Part shown: positions 10,930 to 22,370 of the stretch, one piece after another | How the letters are laid out: each line of letters opens with the position of its first letter | Position numbering within the stretch: position 1 is the first letter of the stretch | From: Dugong dugon | Taxonomy: Eukaryota > Chordata > Mammalia > Sirenia > Dugongidae | DNA length: 64,000 nucleotides | NCBI GenBank assembly: GCA_030035585.1 | Contig: CM057468.1 | Span: 51,580,145 to 51,644,144, forward strand | Direction: 5' to 3' | The notes under the pieces: model-generated | The model's database searches: none | Told to the model about the DNA's origin: nothing | What the model saw: the letters and a program-made list of their open reading frames with translations, nothing else | Position numbers and translations under genes: made by a program

Positions 10930-13177
10930 TGTTCTGTTTTTTTAATTGTGCTTTAAGTGTAAGTTTACAATTCAAGTTAGTTTCTCATACAAAAGTTTAT
11001 ACACACATTGTTATGTGACCCTAGTTGCTCTCCCTATACTGTGACAGCACACTCCTCCTTTCCATCCCGGATTTCCTTGTCCATTCAACCAGCTCCTGAC
11101 CCTCTCTGCCTTCTCATCTCGCCTCTGGACAGGAGCTGCCCATATAGTCTCATGTATTTACTTGAGCTAAGAAGCACACTTCCTCACAAGTATCATTTTA
11201 TGTCCCATAGTCCAGTCTAATCGTTGTCTGAAGCGTTGGCCTTGGGAATGGTTTTAGTTTTGGGCTAACAGAGAGTCCGGGGGCCATGTCTTCCGGGGTC
11301 CCTTCAGTCTCAGTCAAACCATTAAGTCTGATCTTTTTACTAGAATTTGAGTTCTCCACCCCACTTTTCTCCTGCTCCGTCAGGGACTCTCTGTTGTGTT
11401 CCCTGTCAGGGCAGTCATTGGTGGTAGCCAGCCACCATCTAGTTCTTCTGGTCTCAGGCTGATGGAGTCTCTGGTTTATGTGGCCCTTTCTGTCTCTTGG
11501 GCTAATATTTTCCTTGCGTCTTTGGTGTCCTTCATTCTCCTTTGCTCCATGTGGGTGGGGACCAACTGATGCATCTTAGATGGCTGCTCCCTTTTAAGAC
11601 CCCAGACACCATTCACGGAAGTAGGATGCAGAACATTTTCTTAATAAACTTTGTTATGTCAATTGACCTAGATGTCCCCTGAAACCATGGTCCCCAGACT
11701 TCGGCCCCTGCTATTCTGTCCCTTGAAGGGTTAGGTTGTATTCAGGAAACTTCTTAGCTCTTGCTTTAGTCCACTTGTGCTGACTTCCCCTGTAGCATGT
11801 GCTGCCCTTCCCTTCACCTAAGATAATTCTTGTCTACTATCTAGTTAGTGAATAACCCTCTCCCTCCCTTACCCACCCTCGTAACCATCAAAGAATGTTT
11901 TCTTCTGTGTTTAAACCTTTTCTTGAGTTCTTATAATAGTGGTCTTATACAATATTTGTCCTTTTGCAACTGACTAAATTCACTCAGCATAATGCATTCC
12001 AGATTCCTCCATATTATGTTTTCCAGATTCATCGTTGTTATCGTTGCATAGTATTCCATTGTGTGAATATATCATAATTTATTTATTCATTTGTCCATTG
12101 ATGGGCACGTAGATTGTTTCCATCTTTTTGCTATCATGAACAGTGCTGCAATGAACATGGGTGTGCCTACCTCTATTCAGGTGATGGCTCTTATTTCTCT
12201 AGGATATATTTCAAGGAGTGGGATTGCTGGATCATATGGTACTTCTACTTCTAGCTTTTTAAGGAAGCACCAAATCGATTTCCAAAGTGGCTGTACCATT
12301 TTACATTCCCACCAACGGTGTATAAGTGTTCCAGTCACCCCGCAACCTCTCCAACATTTATTATTTTGTGTTTTTTGGATTAATGCTAGCCTTGTTGGGG
12401 TGAGATGTATCTTATTAGAATTTTGATTTGCACTTCTCTAATGGCTAATGATCACGGGCATTTCCTCTTGTGTCGATTAGCCACCTGAATGTCTTCTTTG
12501 GTGAAGTGCCTGTTTATATCCTTTGCCCATTTTCAAATCAGGTTGTTGAAGGTTTGCAGTATCTTGTAGATTTTAGAGATTAGACCCTGATCGGATTTGT
12601 TGTGACCAAAAATTTCTTCCCAGTCTGTAGGTTGTCTTTTTACTCTTTTGGTGAAGTCTTTTGACGAGCGTTAAGTGTTTGATTTTTAGGAGCTCCCAGT
12701 TATCTAGTTTCTCTTCTGTTGTTTGTACATTGTTATTTATGGTTTGTATCCTGTTTATGCCATATATTAGGGCTGCTAGTGTTGTCCCTAGTTTTTCTTC
12801 CATGATCTGTATTGTTTTCGGTTTTATATTTAGGTCTTTGATCCATTTTGAGTTAGTTTTTGTACATGGTGTGAGATATAGGTCTTGTTTCATTTTTTTG
12901 CAGATGGCTATCCAGCTATGCCAGCACCATTTGTTAAAGAGACTGTCTTTTCCCCAATTAACAGACTTTGGGCCTTTGTCAAATATCAGCTGCTCATAGG
13001 TGGATGAATTTACATCTGGATTCTCAATTCTGTTCCATTGGTCTATGTATCTGTTGTTGTACCCGTACCAGGCTGTTTTGACTACCATGGTAGTATAATG
13101 GTTCTAAAATCAGGTGGTGTGAGGCCTCCCACTCTGTTCTTCTTCAGTAATGCTTTACTTATCCGGGCCTCTTCTGC
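10930..13177 (-). mobile_element. Younger L1, 5'-truncated, inserted in the ancient L1M
   Basis: Read on the minus strand it holds the C-terminal part of ORF2 (open frame 13088-12573, beginning VKTAWYGYNN and including [10 protein letters not shown] and [18 protein letters not shown]), then the lineage-specific 3' UTR, ending CTAAAGCACAATTAAAAAA at 10930. It is truncated in ORF2. CCTGTAGT at 10918-10925 and again at 13178-13185 is the likely target duplication. The ORF2 part has lost its reading frame beyond 12573. Confidence 0.88.
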
Positions 13178-13185
13178 CCTGTAGT

Positions 13186-16100
13186 TTTTATTTCTTGTAC
13201 TGTCTTTGTCTGGTTTTAGCATCAGGGTAATACTAACTTCATAAAATGAACTCGGAAGTGTTCCCTTCTCTTCTATTTTCTGGAAGAGACTGTGTGGAAC
13301 TGATGTTAATTCTTCTTTAAAATTCTTACAGAATTCTCCAGTGAAACCACTGGGGCCTGGGGATTTTTGGCAGAGTTTTTAAATTATGAATTCAGTTTCC
13401 CTAATAAACATAGGGCTATTCAAATTATGTTTCATATTAGGTGGGTTGTGGTAGTTTGTGTTTTTTGAGGAAGTGGCCATTTCATCTAAGTTATTAAATT
13501 TATACATGTAGAAATGTTCATAGTATCTTTTACCTGTCTGCAGGGTCTGCAGTGATACCCACTTTTTTATTCCCGATGTTGGTAATTTGTGTTTTTTTTT
13601 CATTGTCAGTATTGTTGAGGTTGGTCAGTTGTTTTTGACCCTTTAAAGGACAAGCTCTATGCTTCATTGATTTTCTGTTTTCTGTTTCACTGACATCTCT
13701 TCTTTATCATTTCCTTCCTTCTGCTTGCTTTGGATTTATTTTGATCTTCTTTTCCTAGGTTCTTGACATGGGAGCTTAGATTATGAGTTTGAGACTTTCC
13801 TTACTCTAACATATGATTTGGTGCTCTAGATTTCCCTCTCAGCACTCCTTTGGCTGTGTCCCACAATTTTTGATAGGTTGTTATTGTCAATTTCACTCAG
13901 TTGAATGTATTTTTTTTTATTTCCCTTGAGACTTTCTCTTTGACCCATAAATTATTTGGAAGTGTGCTGTTTAGTTTCATATATTTGGAGATTTTTTTTA
14001 TCTGTTATTGATTTCCCGTTTGATTCTTTTGTGGTTGAATAACACATTTTGTATTATATCAATTCTTTTAAATTTGTTAAGTTTTTTTTTAATAGCCCAG
14101 GATATATATATCTTGGTGACCGTCTCAGGACCTTGAAAAACACGTGTATTCTGTTGTTGTTGGGTGGAGAGCTCTATATATGTAAATTAGATCCTGTTGT
14201 TTGTGTTCTTCAGATCTTCTAAATCCTGCTGATTTCTGTCTAATAGTTCTATCCGTTGCTGAAAGGGAGGTGAAGTCTACAACTATAAATGTGAATTTGT
14301 CTATTTCTCCTTTCAGTTCTACCAGTTTTTGCTTCACATATTTTGTCAGCTCTGCTGTCTACATCTAGGACTGCTATTTCTTCTGGCTGGAAGGACCCTT
14401 TTATGATTATAGAATGCCCTTCTCTGACTCTGGTAGTTTTCTTTGCTCTGAAATCTACTTTATCTAATGTTAATGGAACCACTCCTGCTTTTCTTGGATT
14501 AATGTTTGCATGATATATCTTTTCCCATCCTTTAACTTTCAGCCAGCCTATATCTCTATTTGAAGTGAAGTTCCTGTAGACAGCACATAACTGGGTCATG
14601 TTTTTTTTAATCCAGTCCACGAATTTCTTTTAATTGGTATATTTATATCATTTATATTTAAAGTAATTCTTATATATTAGGACTTAAGTCTGCCATTTTA
14701 CTTTTTGTTTTCTATTTGTTCTGTTTTTCACTTAATTTATCATAGTCTACTGAGTTCATCATTTCATCAGCTTGAGTGAAGTACAGAAACCTTGCCTCCC
14801 TTGACCATGCTTTACCCCATGCCATTTATAACGGCCTTAAATATTTCCCCTACCAACATTCAGAACCACACTAGACAATGTTATAATTTTTGCTTCACCA
14901 TAAAACAGTTTAGAAAACGCTACAGGAAAATAAAAACCTATTGAATTTACCCTTACTTTTGTTGACCATGTTTTCATTCCTTCCTGAGTTCCAATATTCT
15001 TTGTTTTTGTTTAGAGAATTTCCTTTAGCCATCTTTTAGGGCAGGTATGCTGGTGACAAATTCTTTTAGTTTTCCTTCATCTGAGAATGTCTTGATTTAC
15101 CCTTATTCCTGAAGGATATTTTTCACTGGGTATAGAATTCTGGGTTGGCAGTTATTTTCTTTCAGTACTTCTGGTCTCCATGGTTTCTGATGAAAAATCT
15201 GCTGTCGCTTGAATTGTTCTTCCCCTATAAGTAAGGTGTCATTTTTCTCTGGCTGCTTTCAAGATTTTTTTATCTTTAGTTTTCAGAAGTTTTAATTATG
15301 ATGTATATTTCTTTGAGTTTATCCTGCTTAGGGTTCACTCAGCTGCTTGAATCAGCGGTCTATGTCTCTTGCCAAATTTGAGAAGTTTGCAGCCATTATT
15401 TCCAGCTCTGCCATCATTCTCCTCTCCTTCCAAAACTGAAGGCACAAATGCAGAGCTTTTGTTATAGTCCCAGAGATCCCTGGGGCTGTTATTTTTTTGG
15501 TCTCTTTGGTCTCTTTTCTCACAGTTGTCAAGACTGAGTAATTACATTGTTTTATCTTCCAGTTCATGATTCTTTCTTCCATCTCCTGCATTCTCTTGTT
15601 GACCCAATTCACTGAGCTTTTAATTTCAATTATTGTATTTTTTCAGTTTAAACATTTCCGTTTAGTTCTTCTTTACGTATTCTATTGCTTCGATGAGACT
15701 TTGTATTTCTTTGCTGAAAATTTGTTTTTAATTTGCTTCAAATAAGTTTGAAATTGTTCACTGACGCACTATTATTGTGGCTGCTTTAAAAACTGTCAGA
15801 TAATTCTAACATCTGTCACTTTTTTTTTTCATTCAGTTTGAGATCCTCCTGGTTCTTGCTATGACAGGTGATTTGTTTGAAAACTGGACTTCTTTATACA
15901 ACTTTATCAGATTCTAGATCTTAAACCTCCTGTTTTGGGTGCTTTTCTCTGACATCACTCTGGCAGGGGAAGGGAGTTACTGTCGTGAAAATAAAAGTCC
16001 AAATTCCCCACTCAGCCTCCATGGACACCCAAAGAGGGGAATGGGCTCCTCATTACTGTTGGACAGAGGTAGGAGTTCCAGGTCCCCATGTGGTCTCCAC

Positions 16101-16480
16101 TGACATCATGGAGTGGGTAACCTCTTAGCAATGGTGAAAGTCCTTACTTTCCACCTCTTCTAACATCACCTAAGAGGGGTGGGGCAGGAGTGCCTCATTA
16201 CTACCATTTCGGTGTGTAAGTCCTGGTTTGCCAGATGGTCTTCACCGATATTGTGGGTAAGGGATTGTTCTCTTTACTGCCTAGTAGGGATCAAAGTACA
16301 TACAGGCTCCTACTTTCTCTATCACCACTCTGGCAGGAATGTTGGGTGCTCTTGGCCTCTGATTGTGTGGGTGGTGGTGTGGCCACAATTTTTTTCCGTG
16401 CTGTTTGGCTGGAGTAGAGCAGTTACTGTTTAAAAGTTGTCTGTCTTATGAGGCTGTGCCTTCTTGGCTAGAGAAAGCAG
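13186..16480 (-). mobile_element. Ancient L1M, ORF2 to 5' UTR (right part)
   Basis: The minus strand carries, in order, RT-domain text (13190-13600), endonuclease text (14125-14620, with LKGEIDKFTFIVVDF, DRTIRQKSAGF, ALHPTTTEYTC and WLKVKGWEKIYHANINPRKA), inter-ORF and ORF1-region text (14640-15900), and a 5' UTR of tandem blocks (15960-16430) that repeat GTCC...CCCCA...CCTCCA. Many stops and frameshifts show long decay. With the left part it was close to full length before being split. Confidence 0.82.
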
Positions 16481-17102
16481 GCTTTTGCTGGAACTTTGTC
16501 CGTTCCCATTGAAATTTCTGAGTTGCTGGCTTTTTCAGCTCCAAATCTGGGATATATGAGGCAAAAAGAAAACCCAGAAAATGTACCACCGTGCCATTCC
16601 TTGAGTCTCAAGGTCCCTAGCCAGTCTGCCTTCTTTTCTCCACCTTCCAGAGTCTTATGTTTGTTTTATATACAATGTTGGACTTTCAACTGCACTTAGA
16701 CAGGAAGAATAGGGAAAAGATGGGAAAAAATGGAATAGGGAAAAGATGGCTAGGTGAATCTCCATCTTCCCAGAAGTAAAAGCCCCTGGTTTAGAGGATT
16801 TTTTAAACCGGTTTTCTTCCACTATAAACGATTCTCTAATAATTTGTTTTCTGAAAATGTTTACAACACTGTTTTTGTTCATTATTTATATAACAGTTTA
16901 CACATTTAAAAAATTTATTAAAATAAATTTTAATCTCAGCTGTCTTCCTAAGGTAATTTTTGGTAGATTTGAGTGGAAGAGCAACTATTTTCTAACTTAA
17001 TTTTCAGAATAGCATCTAAATATTAACATTCAAATTGTCCTTCAACTCTCTTAAAATAATTCTGGAGTCTTTTTTTTTTTTTAAATGTTTAGCTGCACTG
17101 GT
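16481..17102 (-). other. CCDC126 intron 2, unique
   Basis: No gene or clear element is seen. A T-run lies at about 17069-17082. Confidence 0.5.
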
Positions 17103-17282
17103 ATATAACCAGTTGCCATCAAATCAATTCCGATTCATGGTGACCCCATGTGTGTCAAGAGTAGAAATGTGCTCCATAAGGTTTTCATCGGCAGATTTTT
17201 CAGAAGTAGACTGCCAACCATGAACCTCCAACCTTTCAGTTAGCAGCAGAGCACGTTAACCATTTACACTAGCCAGGAACTC
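17103..17282 (-). mobile_element. AfroSINE, sense to CCDC126
   Basis: It reads in reverse from AACCAGTTGCCATCAAATCA and TCATGGTGACCCCATGTGTG to AACCTTTCAGTTAGCAGCAG and GCCAGGAACTC. It belongs to the subtype with the AGTAGACTGCCAACC segment. Confidence 0.9.
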
Positions 17283-18130
17283 TCACTGGTACAAAACCAA
17301 AATCCTTAAAAGAAGATAGGATCAGTCTTTGGATGGGAAAGCCTCACAAGGTGAAGAAACAGTGTTGCTGGAGATTCAGAATCAGGCATAGGAAACCATG
17401 CACCAACTGTAAGGTGTTCCATAACTGTAGACGAGAGGATCAGAGCAACTCACTGTACCAGGCAAACCCTAGAATCTGAGATAGATGTTACGAGGAAAGA
17501 AACAAAATTACATCAAATGGGAGTGAGAATGTTGGGGAAAGAACTTAAGGCAGCTGGAGATGATAACATATGTTTAAAAGGAAGCACAAGTTACTGCTCA
17601 TATTTTACAGTTACCCATAAAGCTGAATTAATCTGTCCGTGGCCTTTGAAATAGTAACAATTCATTGTAGACTGGCATTTTTTAAAAATATTGGCTTATG
17701 TTTATTTTACCAGTTGGGAAAAACAGGTGAAATAGGTCAAGGGAGGACCACTCAGTAAATATTTTTGATTGACTAGGTGTTTTGTATGGCACTGAGAGGC
17801 TGTGGACAAATAGCTTCTATAGATGGTTGAAGGTTTAAGTGCTCCAGAACTTGTAAAAGTGTAATCTTACTGTAACTTGTACTACCAATTCAAATTAATG
17901 GAGCAAAGGATGGAATTCAAATAATGCAACTGAAATAACTGGCTAACTAATTTGGAAGAAAATAACCCACGTTCCTAACTCACTCCTTGCACCAGAAATT
18001 CCAACATTATTACAAATAGAAAATTTTTTTAAAAAAATATAATTTTAGGGAAAATTTTTTAAGCATAAAACTAAACCACATGGTTTAGTTTGCACAAATC
18101 TTACTACATAAATTTTTAAAACAATGTAAC
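17283..18130 (-). other. CCDC126 intron 2, unique
   Basis: No gene is seen. It is AT-rich towards the right. Confidence 0.45.
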
Positions 18131-18620
18131 CAAGTTATTAGACAAACGAAAAGCCAGAAGAAAAACATTTCCAACATATAATGACAGATCGGCAACTTAT
18201 AAATTAAGAATAAACAAATTCCCCTTCAGAAAAATTGGCAGAGGATACAAACAATTCACTATCTCATACACACAAGAATTACAAACAGCCAACAAACCTT
18301 AGAAGATCTTTTAACTTCTTCTGTAATCAAAGAAATACAAAAGCAAACGTAGATGCCATTTAAAATTAAACAGACTTGGTAAAGTGTGGATAAACTGAGC
18401 ATTTCACACTGGTGTTAAAGTGCTAGTAGGAATATAAATTGGCAGAATTGTTCTGGAAGACAGTCTGACAAATGTCTATTAAATGTAATATGTGCAAATC
18501 CTTGACCCAAAAATTCCACTTCTAGGAAATCTATCTTTCTGAAACATTCACACAAACATGAAATACACACACACTTATATTCATACATATACTTCATACA
18601 TACACATACACTGCAGCACC
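18131..18620 (+). repeat. Old L1 (L1M/HAL1-type) 3' ORF2 fragment
   Basis: Diverged versions of the conserved ORF2 tail are readable: AGAAATACAAAAGCAAAC, CACTGGTGTTAAAGTGCTAG, GGAATATAAATTGGCAGA and AATTCCACTTCTAGGAAAT. It ends in an (AC)/(AT)-rich tract near 18560-18610. Confidence 0.7.
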
Positions 18621-18679
18621 AAAGAACAAAAGAAAAAAAATAGGCTGGCACCAAATTATCCATCATTAGAAAATAAGCT

Positions 18680-19100
18680 AAATAACATAAGCAGTCAATC
18701 AGTTGGGAGGGGAGTTTCCTTAGGGGTGTGGCCTGTATCCAATATACATGGATGTCCTGGCAAAGCTTGCTCTCTCAATCCTGCATTTGGATCCCCATTC
18801 TCTGACCTTCAGGTCTTGGGATGTGAGCCAGCAGCCTGCCACCTGACCTGCAGATTTTGGATTTGCCAGCTCCCATAACCCCATGAGCCAGCAGCTTGTC
18901 ACCTGACCTGCAGATTTTGGGTTCATCAGCCTCTGCAACCATGTGAGTAAGAAGAAGCCTCCAGGCTGCTGCTGACCCATGGATTCGGGACTTGTATAGT
19001 ACAAATGGCTGTCTTTTGAAATACCACAGTTACTATGCTTGAGTAGAAGGAATTTTCTTTCAAGTGTTTCTCCTGTTACCAAGGAATCCACTTCTTTATT
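18680..19100 (+). repeat. LTR-like segment with a 60-bp tandem duplication
   Basis: ACCTGACCTGCAGATTTTGG followed by ATTTGCCAGCTCCCATAACC is typical of mammalian LTR text. The unit 18825-18884 is followed directly by a second copy, 18885-18944, differing at about ten positions. An open minus-strand frame of 123 codons here results from the repeat. Confidence 0.55.
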
Positions 19101-19430
19101 GTTTCTATAAGTGTCCTTTGACTAAGCAGAATGCACAATACAATTTCTGCATCTGTATCTGCCACAGTACCTCCTTCTCAGTTTACATTCACTCTTTCAT
19201 CTCTCATCATCTAAATTTGATCCTCAAGAACAAATGCAGACTATCCCTCATCACTTCATGAAAATCATTATAAGGGATAAAAGAAAAAAACACAAAATGT
19301 CCATGGCATTCCCTGGTAAAGATGGTAACTGAACACTGGCATTTAACCTCTACTGTCTCCATATAACCCACCAAAACAGCTTTTCTCTTTTTCTTTCTCT
19401 CGATCTCTCTCTTTTTTTTAAAGTGTAAGT
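19101..19430 (-). other. CCDC126 intron 2, unique
   Basis: Nothing is recognised apart from a CT-rich tract near 19380-19420. Confidence 0.45.
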
Positions 19431-20109
19431 CCACAAGGCCAAAGACAACAAGAGATGAGAAAATAGCAACAAAACTTCTAAAAGCAGACAGATGAGTGAT
19501 AACTGACTTAGCAGACCTGAAAAGCACAAGAATTAAGAAAAGCCAAGAAGCAGTCCAATTTTCTCCATACAACCCCACACCCACCCCCATAAGCCCCAGA
19601 AATTATTAGACCAGATATCACTAAAAAATAGGAGTAAAGAAGGGACAAAAACAGAAGGATTAGGTGAAAGTCTGTCTATGAAGCATTCTCTACATCACTC
19701 AAAAAAACTGGGTGACTGCAGCAGAAGATCTGAGAATTATTTTCTGAAGAAGGTAAAGCAGTTGAGGGCCTGGATACCACACTGAAAACTGGGAGATTAA
19801 GTAAAAGTTTACATAGTGAGTGCTGAGCTCACTTCCTCCTCTTTTTCTCCCATTCAGATCCCAGAACACTTGGAGACCCATACATTCCAATGAGAGACTG
19901 GAAGTGCTTCTCAAGGGAATCTTACCAGCTCAAGAGGAAAGACCAAAATATACTGATATTAGGGATATCCCCAAAGAGATAAAGATATAGATATTAAGGA
20001 TACCTCCAAGGAAATGTCCCAGCCAGATCACTCTAATAGTGAATACCACCAAACAATTCAACATTTCCCATTAACTTTTTGGTACCCCATCCTAAATGTG
20101 GGCAAAAGG
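19431..20109 (+). mobile_element. HAL1, 5' part
   Basis: This is A- and G-rich text of the HAL1 (half-LINE, ORF1-only L1) 5' region, continuing across the L1 insertion into the clear HAL1 ORF1 text at 21391. It is assigned mainly by continuity with the right parts. Confidence 0.5.
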
Positions 20110-21390
20110 GCAATGATCACCAGATATATTTGAAAGAAACATACACTTCATGGTTACCCAGGGTAAGGGAGATGGAATCATTCTCTAGATAGTAGTGAAT
20201 TTCTGTTTATGGTGATGGGAAAGGTAGCACCAAATGTGGATGAAAACTGCACAACCTGACTAACGTAAGTGGCATTATGAAGCTGTATGTAAGAAAAAGG
20301 ATGAACTGGAAAATGCTGTTATATGTAATTGGAACAAAAAGGGCTACAGCTGCTGATGCTACTTAGACATAACAAAACGCCTCAAAGGACTAATTTTTTT
20401 TTTCAGTTTGGAGGATCAGGGTTATGGTCTTCTGGGACAATCCAGTCAGCTGGCATAATATTATTTGTAAAGGTTCTGTTCTACTTCCCAGTTTGGTAAG
20501 TAGTCTCTGGGGTTTTAAACGCTTACGAGTGGCCATCCAAGATACAACAATTGGTCTCTATTTGAATGGAAAAACAGAGGAAGAAGGAAACCCAAGAATC
20601 AGAGATGCAACTGGACTAGAGGACTAACAGCCTCCATGAACCACTGTTTCCTCTAAGATGAGACCAGAAGCACTAGATGGTGCCCGGCTACCATTACCAA
20701 ACATTTTGATCAGAGACACAATAGATGGATCCTGAGACAAAGGGTAAAAATGTTGAACAGAACTTCAAATTCCCAAAGAATCTAGACTTACTGGGCCCTT
20801 TCAGGCTGAAGGAACCCCTTGGACTATTGCCCTGGGATACTCTTAAAACCTCAAACGAAACTATCCTCTGAAGTCATCTTTAAACAAATAAAGAAAAATT
20901 ACTACAAGAAAATCCAACACCTCTAAAACAAAAAAAACAAATAATCCAATTAAAAAATGGGCAAAGGAAACGAACAGACACTTCACCAAAGAAGACATCC
21001 AAGTGGCCAACAGACACATGAGGAAATGCTTGCGATCACTAGCCACTAGAGAAACTATTTGTTCTGTAAACTTCATCTAAAGTACAAATTTAAAAAAAAA
21101 AGAATATTTAGCTCAAAAAGTAAAAAATGTCATCCTTAAGCACTGTGCTTTTTATAAAATTTAGCTATATGAGACAAAAGGGACAACAGTAACTGTAAAG
21201 AATAGACAAGAAGTTTAGGGGGCAGTAAGTCTAAATTAGTGGGGGTGAAACAACTAGGGTAGAAATAACAAGAATATGACACAGTGTGAAGAATGTAACC
21301 AATGTAACTGAACAATATTGTAGAAATGGTGGAATGGGAACGTTTTGAAGTGTATACTTTCACTGAAATTAAAATTAAATTAAATTTAAA
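20110..21390 (+). mobile_element. L1 3' UTR, older 'ATTCTCAACA' subfamily, inserted in HAL1
   Basis: It aligns block by block with the L1 3' UTR at 58135-58975 (GGATCAGGGTTATGGTCTTC, GAGACCAGAAGCACTAGATGG, CTACCATTACCAAACATTTTG, AAAAAATGTCATCCTTAAGC, GAATGTAACCAATGTAACTG). It ends in an AAATTAAATTAAATTT tail. It is interrupted by a mini-L1 at about 20909-21101. Confidence 0.8.
20909..21101 (+). mobile_element. Mini-L1: ORF2 end fused to the 3' terminus
   Basis: AATAATCCAATTAAAAAATG to CCACTAGAGAAA matches ORF2 text at 29705-29815. It jumps directly to CTATTTGTTCTGTAAAC, the extreme 3' end of the L1 UTR, followed by an A-run (21092-21101). About 1.4 kb is missing at the junction, which lies on GAGAAA (21049-21054), a hexamer present at both donor positions. 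Confidence 0.8.
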
Positions 21391-21641
21391 AAAGAACCCT
21401 TTAGAAAAACTATCATTGATAATCTCAGACAGATAACAAAAAAGAGTTCTTAGAAATTAAAAATACGAAAGACAAAATGAAAAACTCCATAAAGGATCAG
21501 AAATAAAGCTGAGGAATTCTCTAAAAAATTGAAGCAAAAGATAAAGAGATTTAAAAAAATAGGGAAGAAAATTAGAAGACCAGTTCAGTGGCCCAAATGC
21601 CAAATATCAGAATTTCAGAAAGAGAGAATGAAAAAAATGGG
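21391..21641 (+). mobile_element. HAL1 ORF1, middle part
   Basis: AGAAATTAAAAATACGAAAG, AAAAACTCCATAAAGGATC and AATTTCAGAAAGAGAGAATG are diverged HAL1 ORF1 coding text (coiled-coil region). No open frame survives. Confidence 0.7.
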
Positions 21642-22370
21642 TAAGCACGGGGACATCTAGCTCAACTGGCACTGCACACTTTATAAAGAAAATGTTCTAC
21701 ATCCTACTTTGGTGAGTAGCGTCTGGGGTCTTAAAAGCTTGTGAGCGGCCATCTAATATACTCTACTGGTCCCACTCTGTCTGAAGCAAGGGAAAATGAA
21801 GAAAACCAAAGACATAAGGGAAAGATTAGTCCAAAGGACTAATGGACCACAAGTACCACAGCCTCTACCAGACTGAGTCAGCACAATTAGATGGTGCCCA
21901 GCTACCACTACCAACCTCTCTGACAGGGATCACAATAGAGGGTCCTAGACAGAGCTGGAGAAAAATGTAGAACAAAATTCAAATTCACAAAAAAAGACCA
22001 GGCTTACTGACCTGCAAGAGACTGGAAAAACTCTGAACGTATGGCCACCAGACACCCTTTTAACTTAGTACAAAGTCACTCCTCAGGTTGACCCTTCGAC
22101 AGACCCATAAAACAAACAATAATACACCCAGCTCCACTATATATATGAGACTAAATGGGCATACCAGCCCAGGGGCAAGGACAAGAAGGCAGGAGGGGAC
22201 AGGAAAGCTGGACCAATGGAAATGGGGAACCCAAGGTCGAGAAGGGGAGAATGTTGACATGTTATGGTGTTGGCAACCGATGTCACAAAACAATATGTAT
22301 ATTAATGTTTAATGAGAAACTAATCTGCTCTGTAAACCTTCATCAAAAGCACAATTAAAAAAAAAGGAAA
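21642..22370 (+). mobile_element. L1 3' UTR insertion with perfect target duplication
   Basis: This is a 5'-truncated L1 of the 'CTTCATCTAAAGCACAATAAA' subfamily. It holds the blocks GGGGTCTTAAAAGCTTGTGA, CAAAGGACTAATGGACCACA, AGGCAGGAGGGGACAGGAAA and GAAACTAATCTGCTCTGTAA, then a poly(A). GAAAAAAATGGG at 21630-21641 is repeated exactly at 22371-22382, a 12-base target-site duplication. Confidence 0.95.

Noticed and set aside
12091..12426. Plus-strand open frames of about 111 codons at 12091-12426 and 12661-12999
   Set aside because: They are antisense shadows of the minus-strand L1 ORF2 end and 3' UTR.
18720..19091. 123-codon minus-strand open frame
   Set aside because: It is created by the 60-base tandem duplication in LTR-like sequence.
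19207..19590. 127-codon minus-strand open frame
   Set aside because: Low-complexity KKKREIERKKKRK region over a CT tract; no homology recognised and it overlaps HAL1 text.
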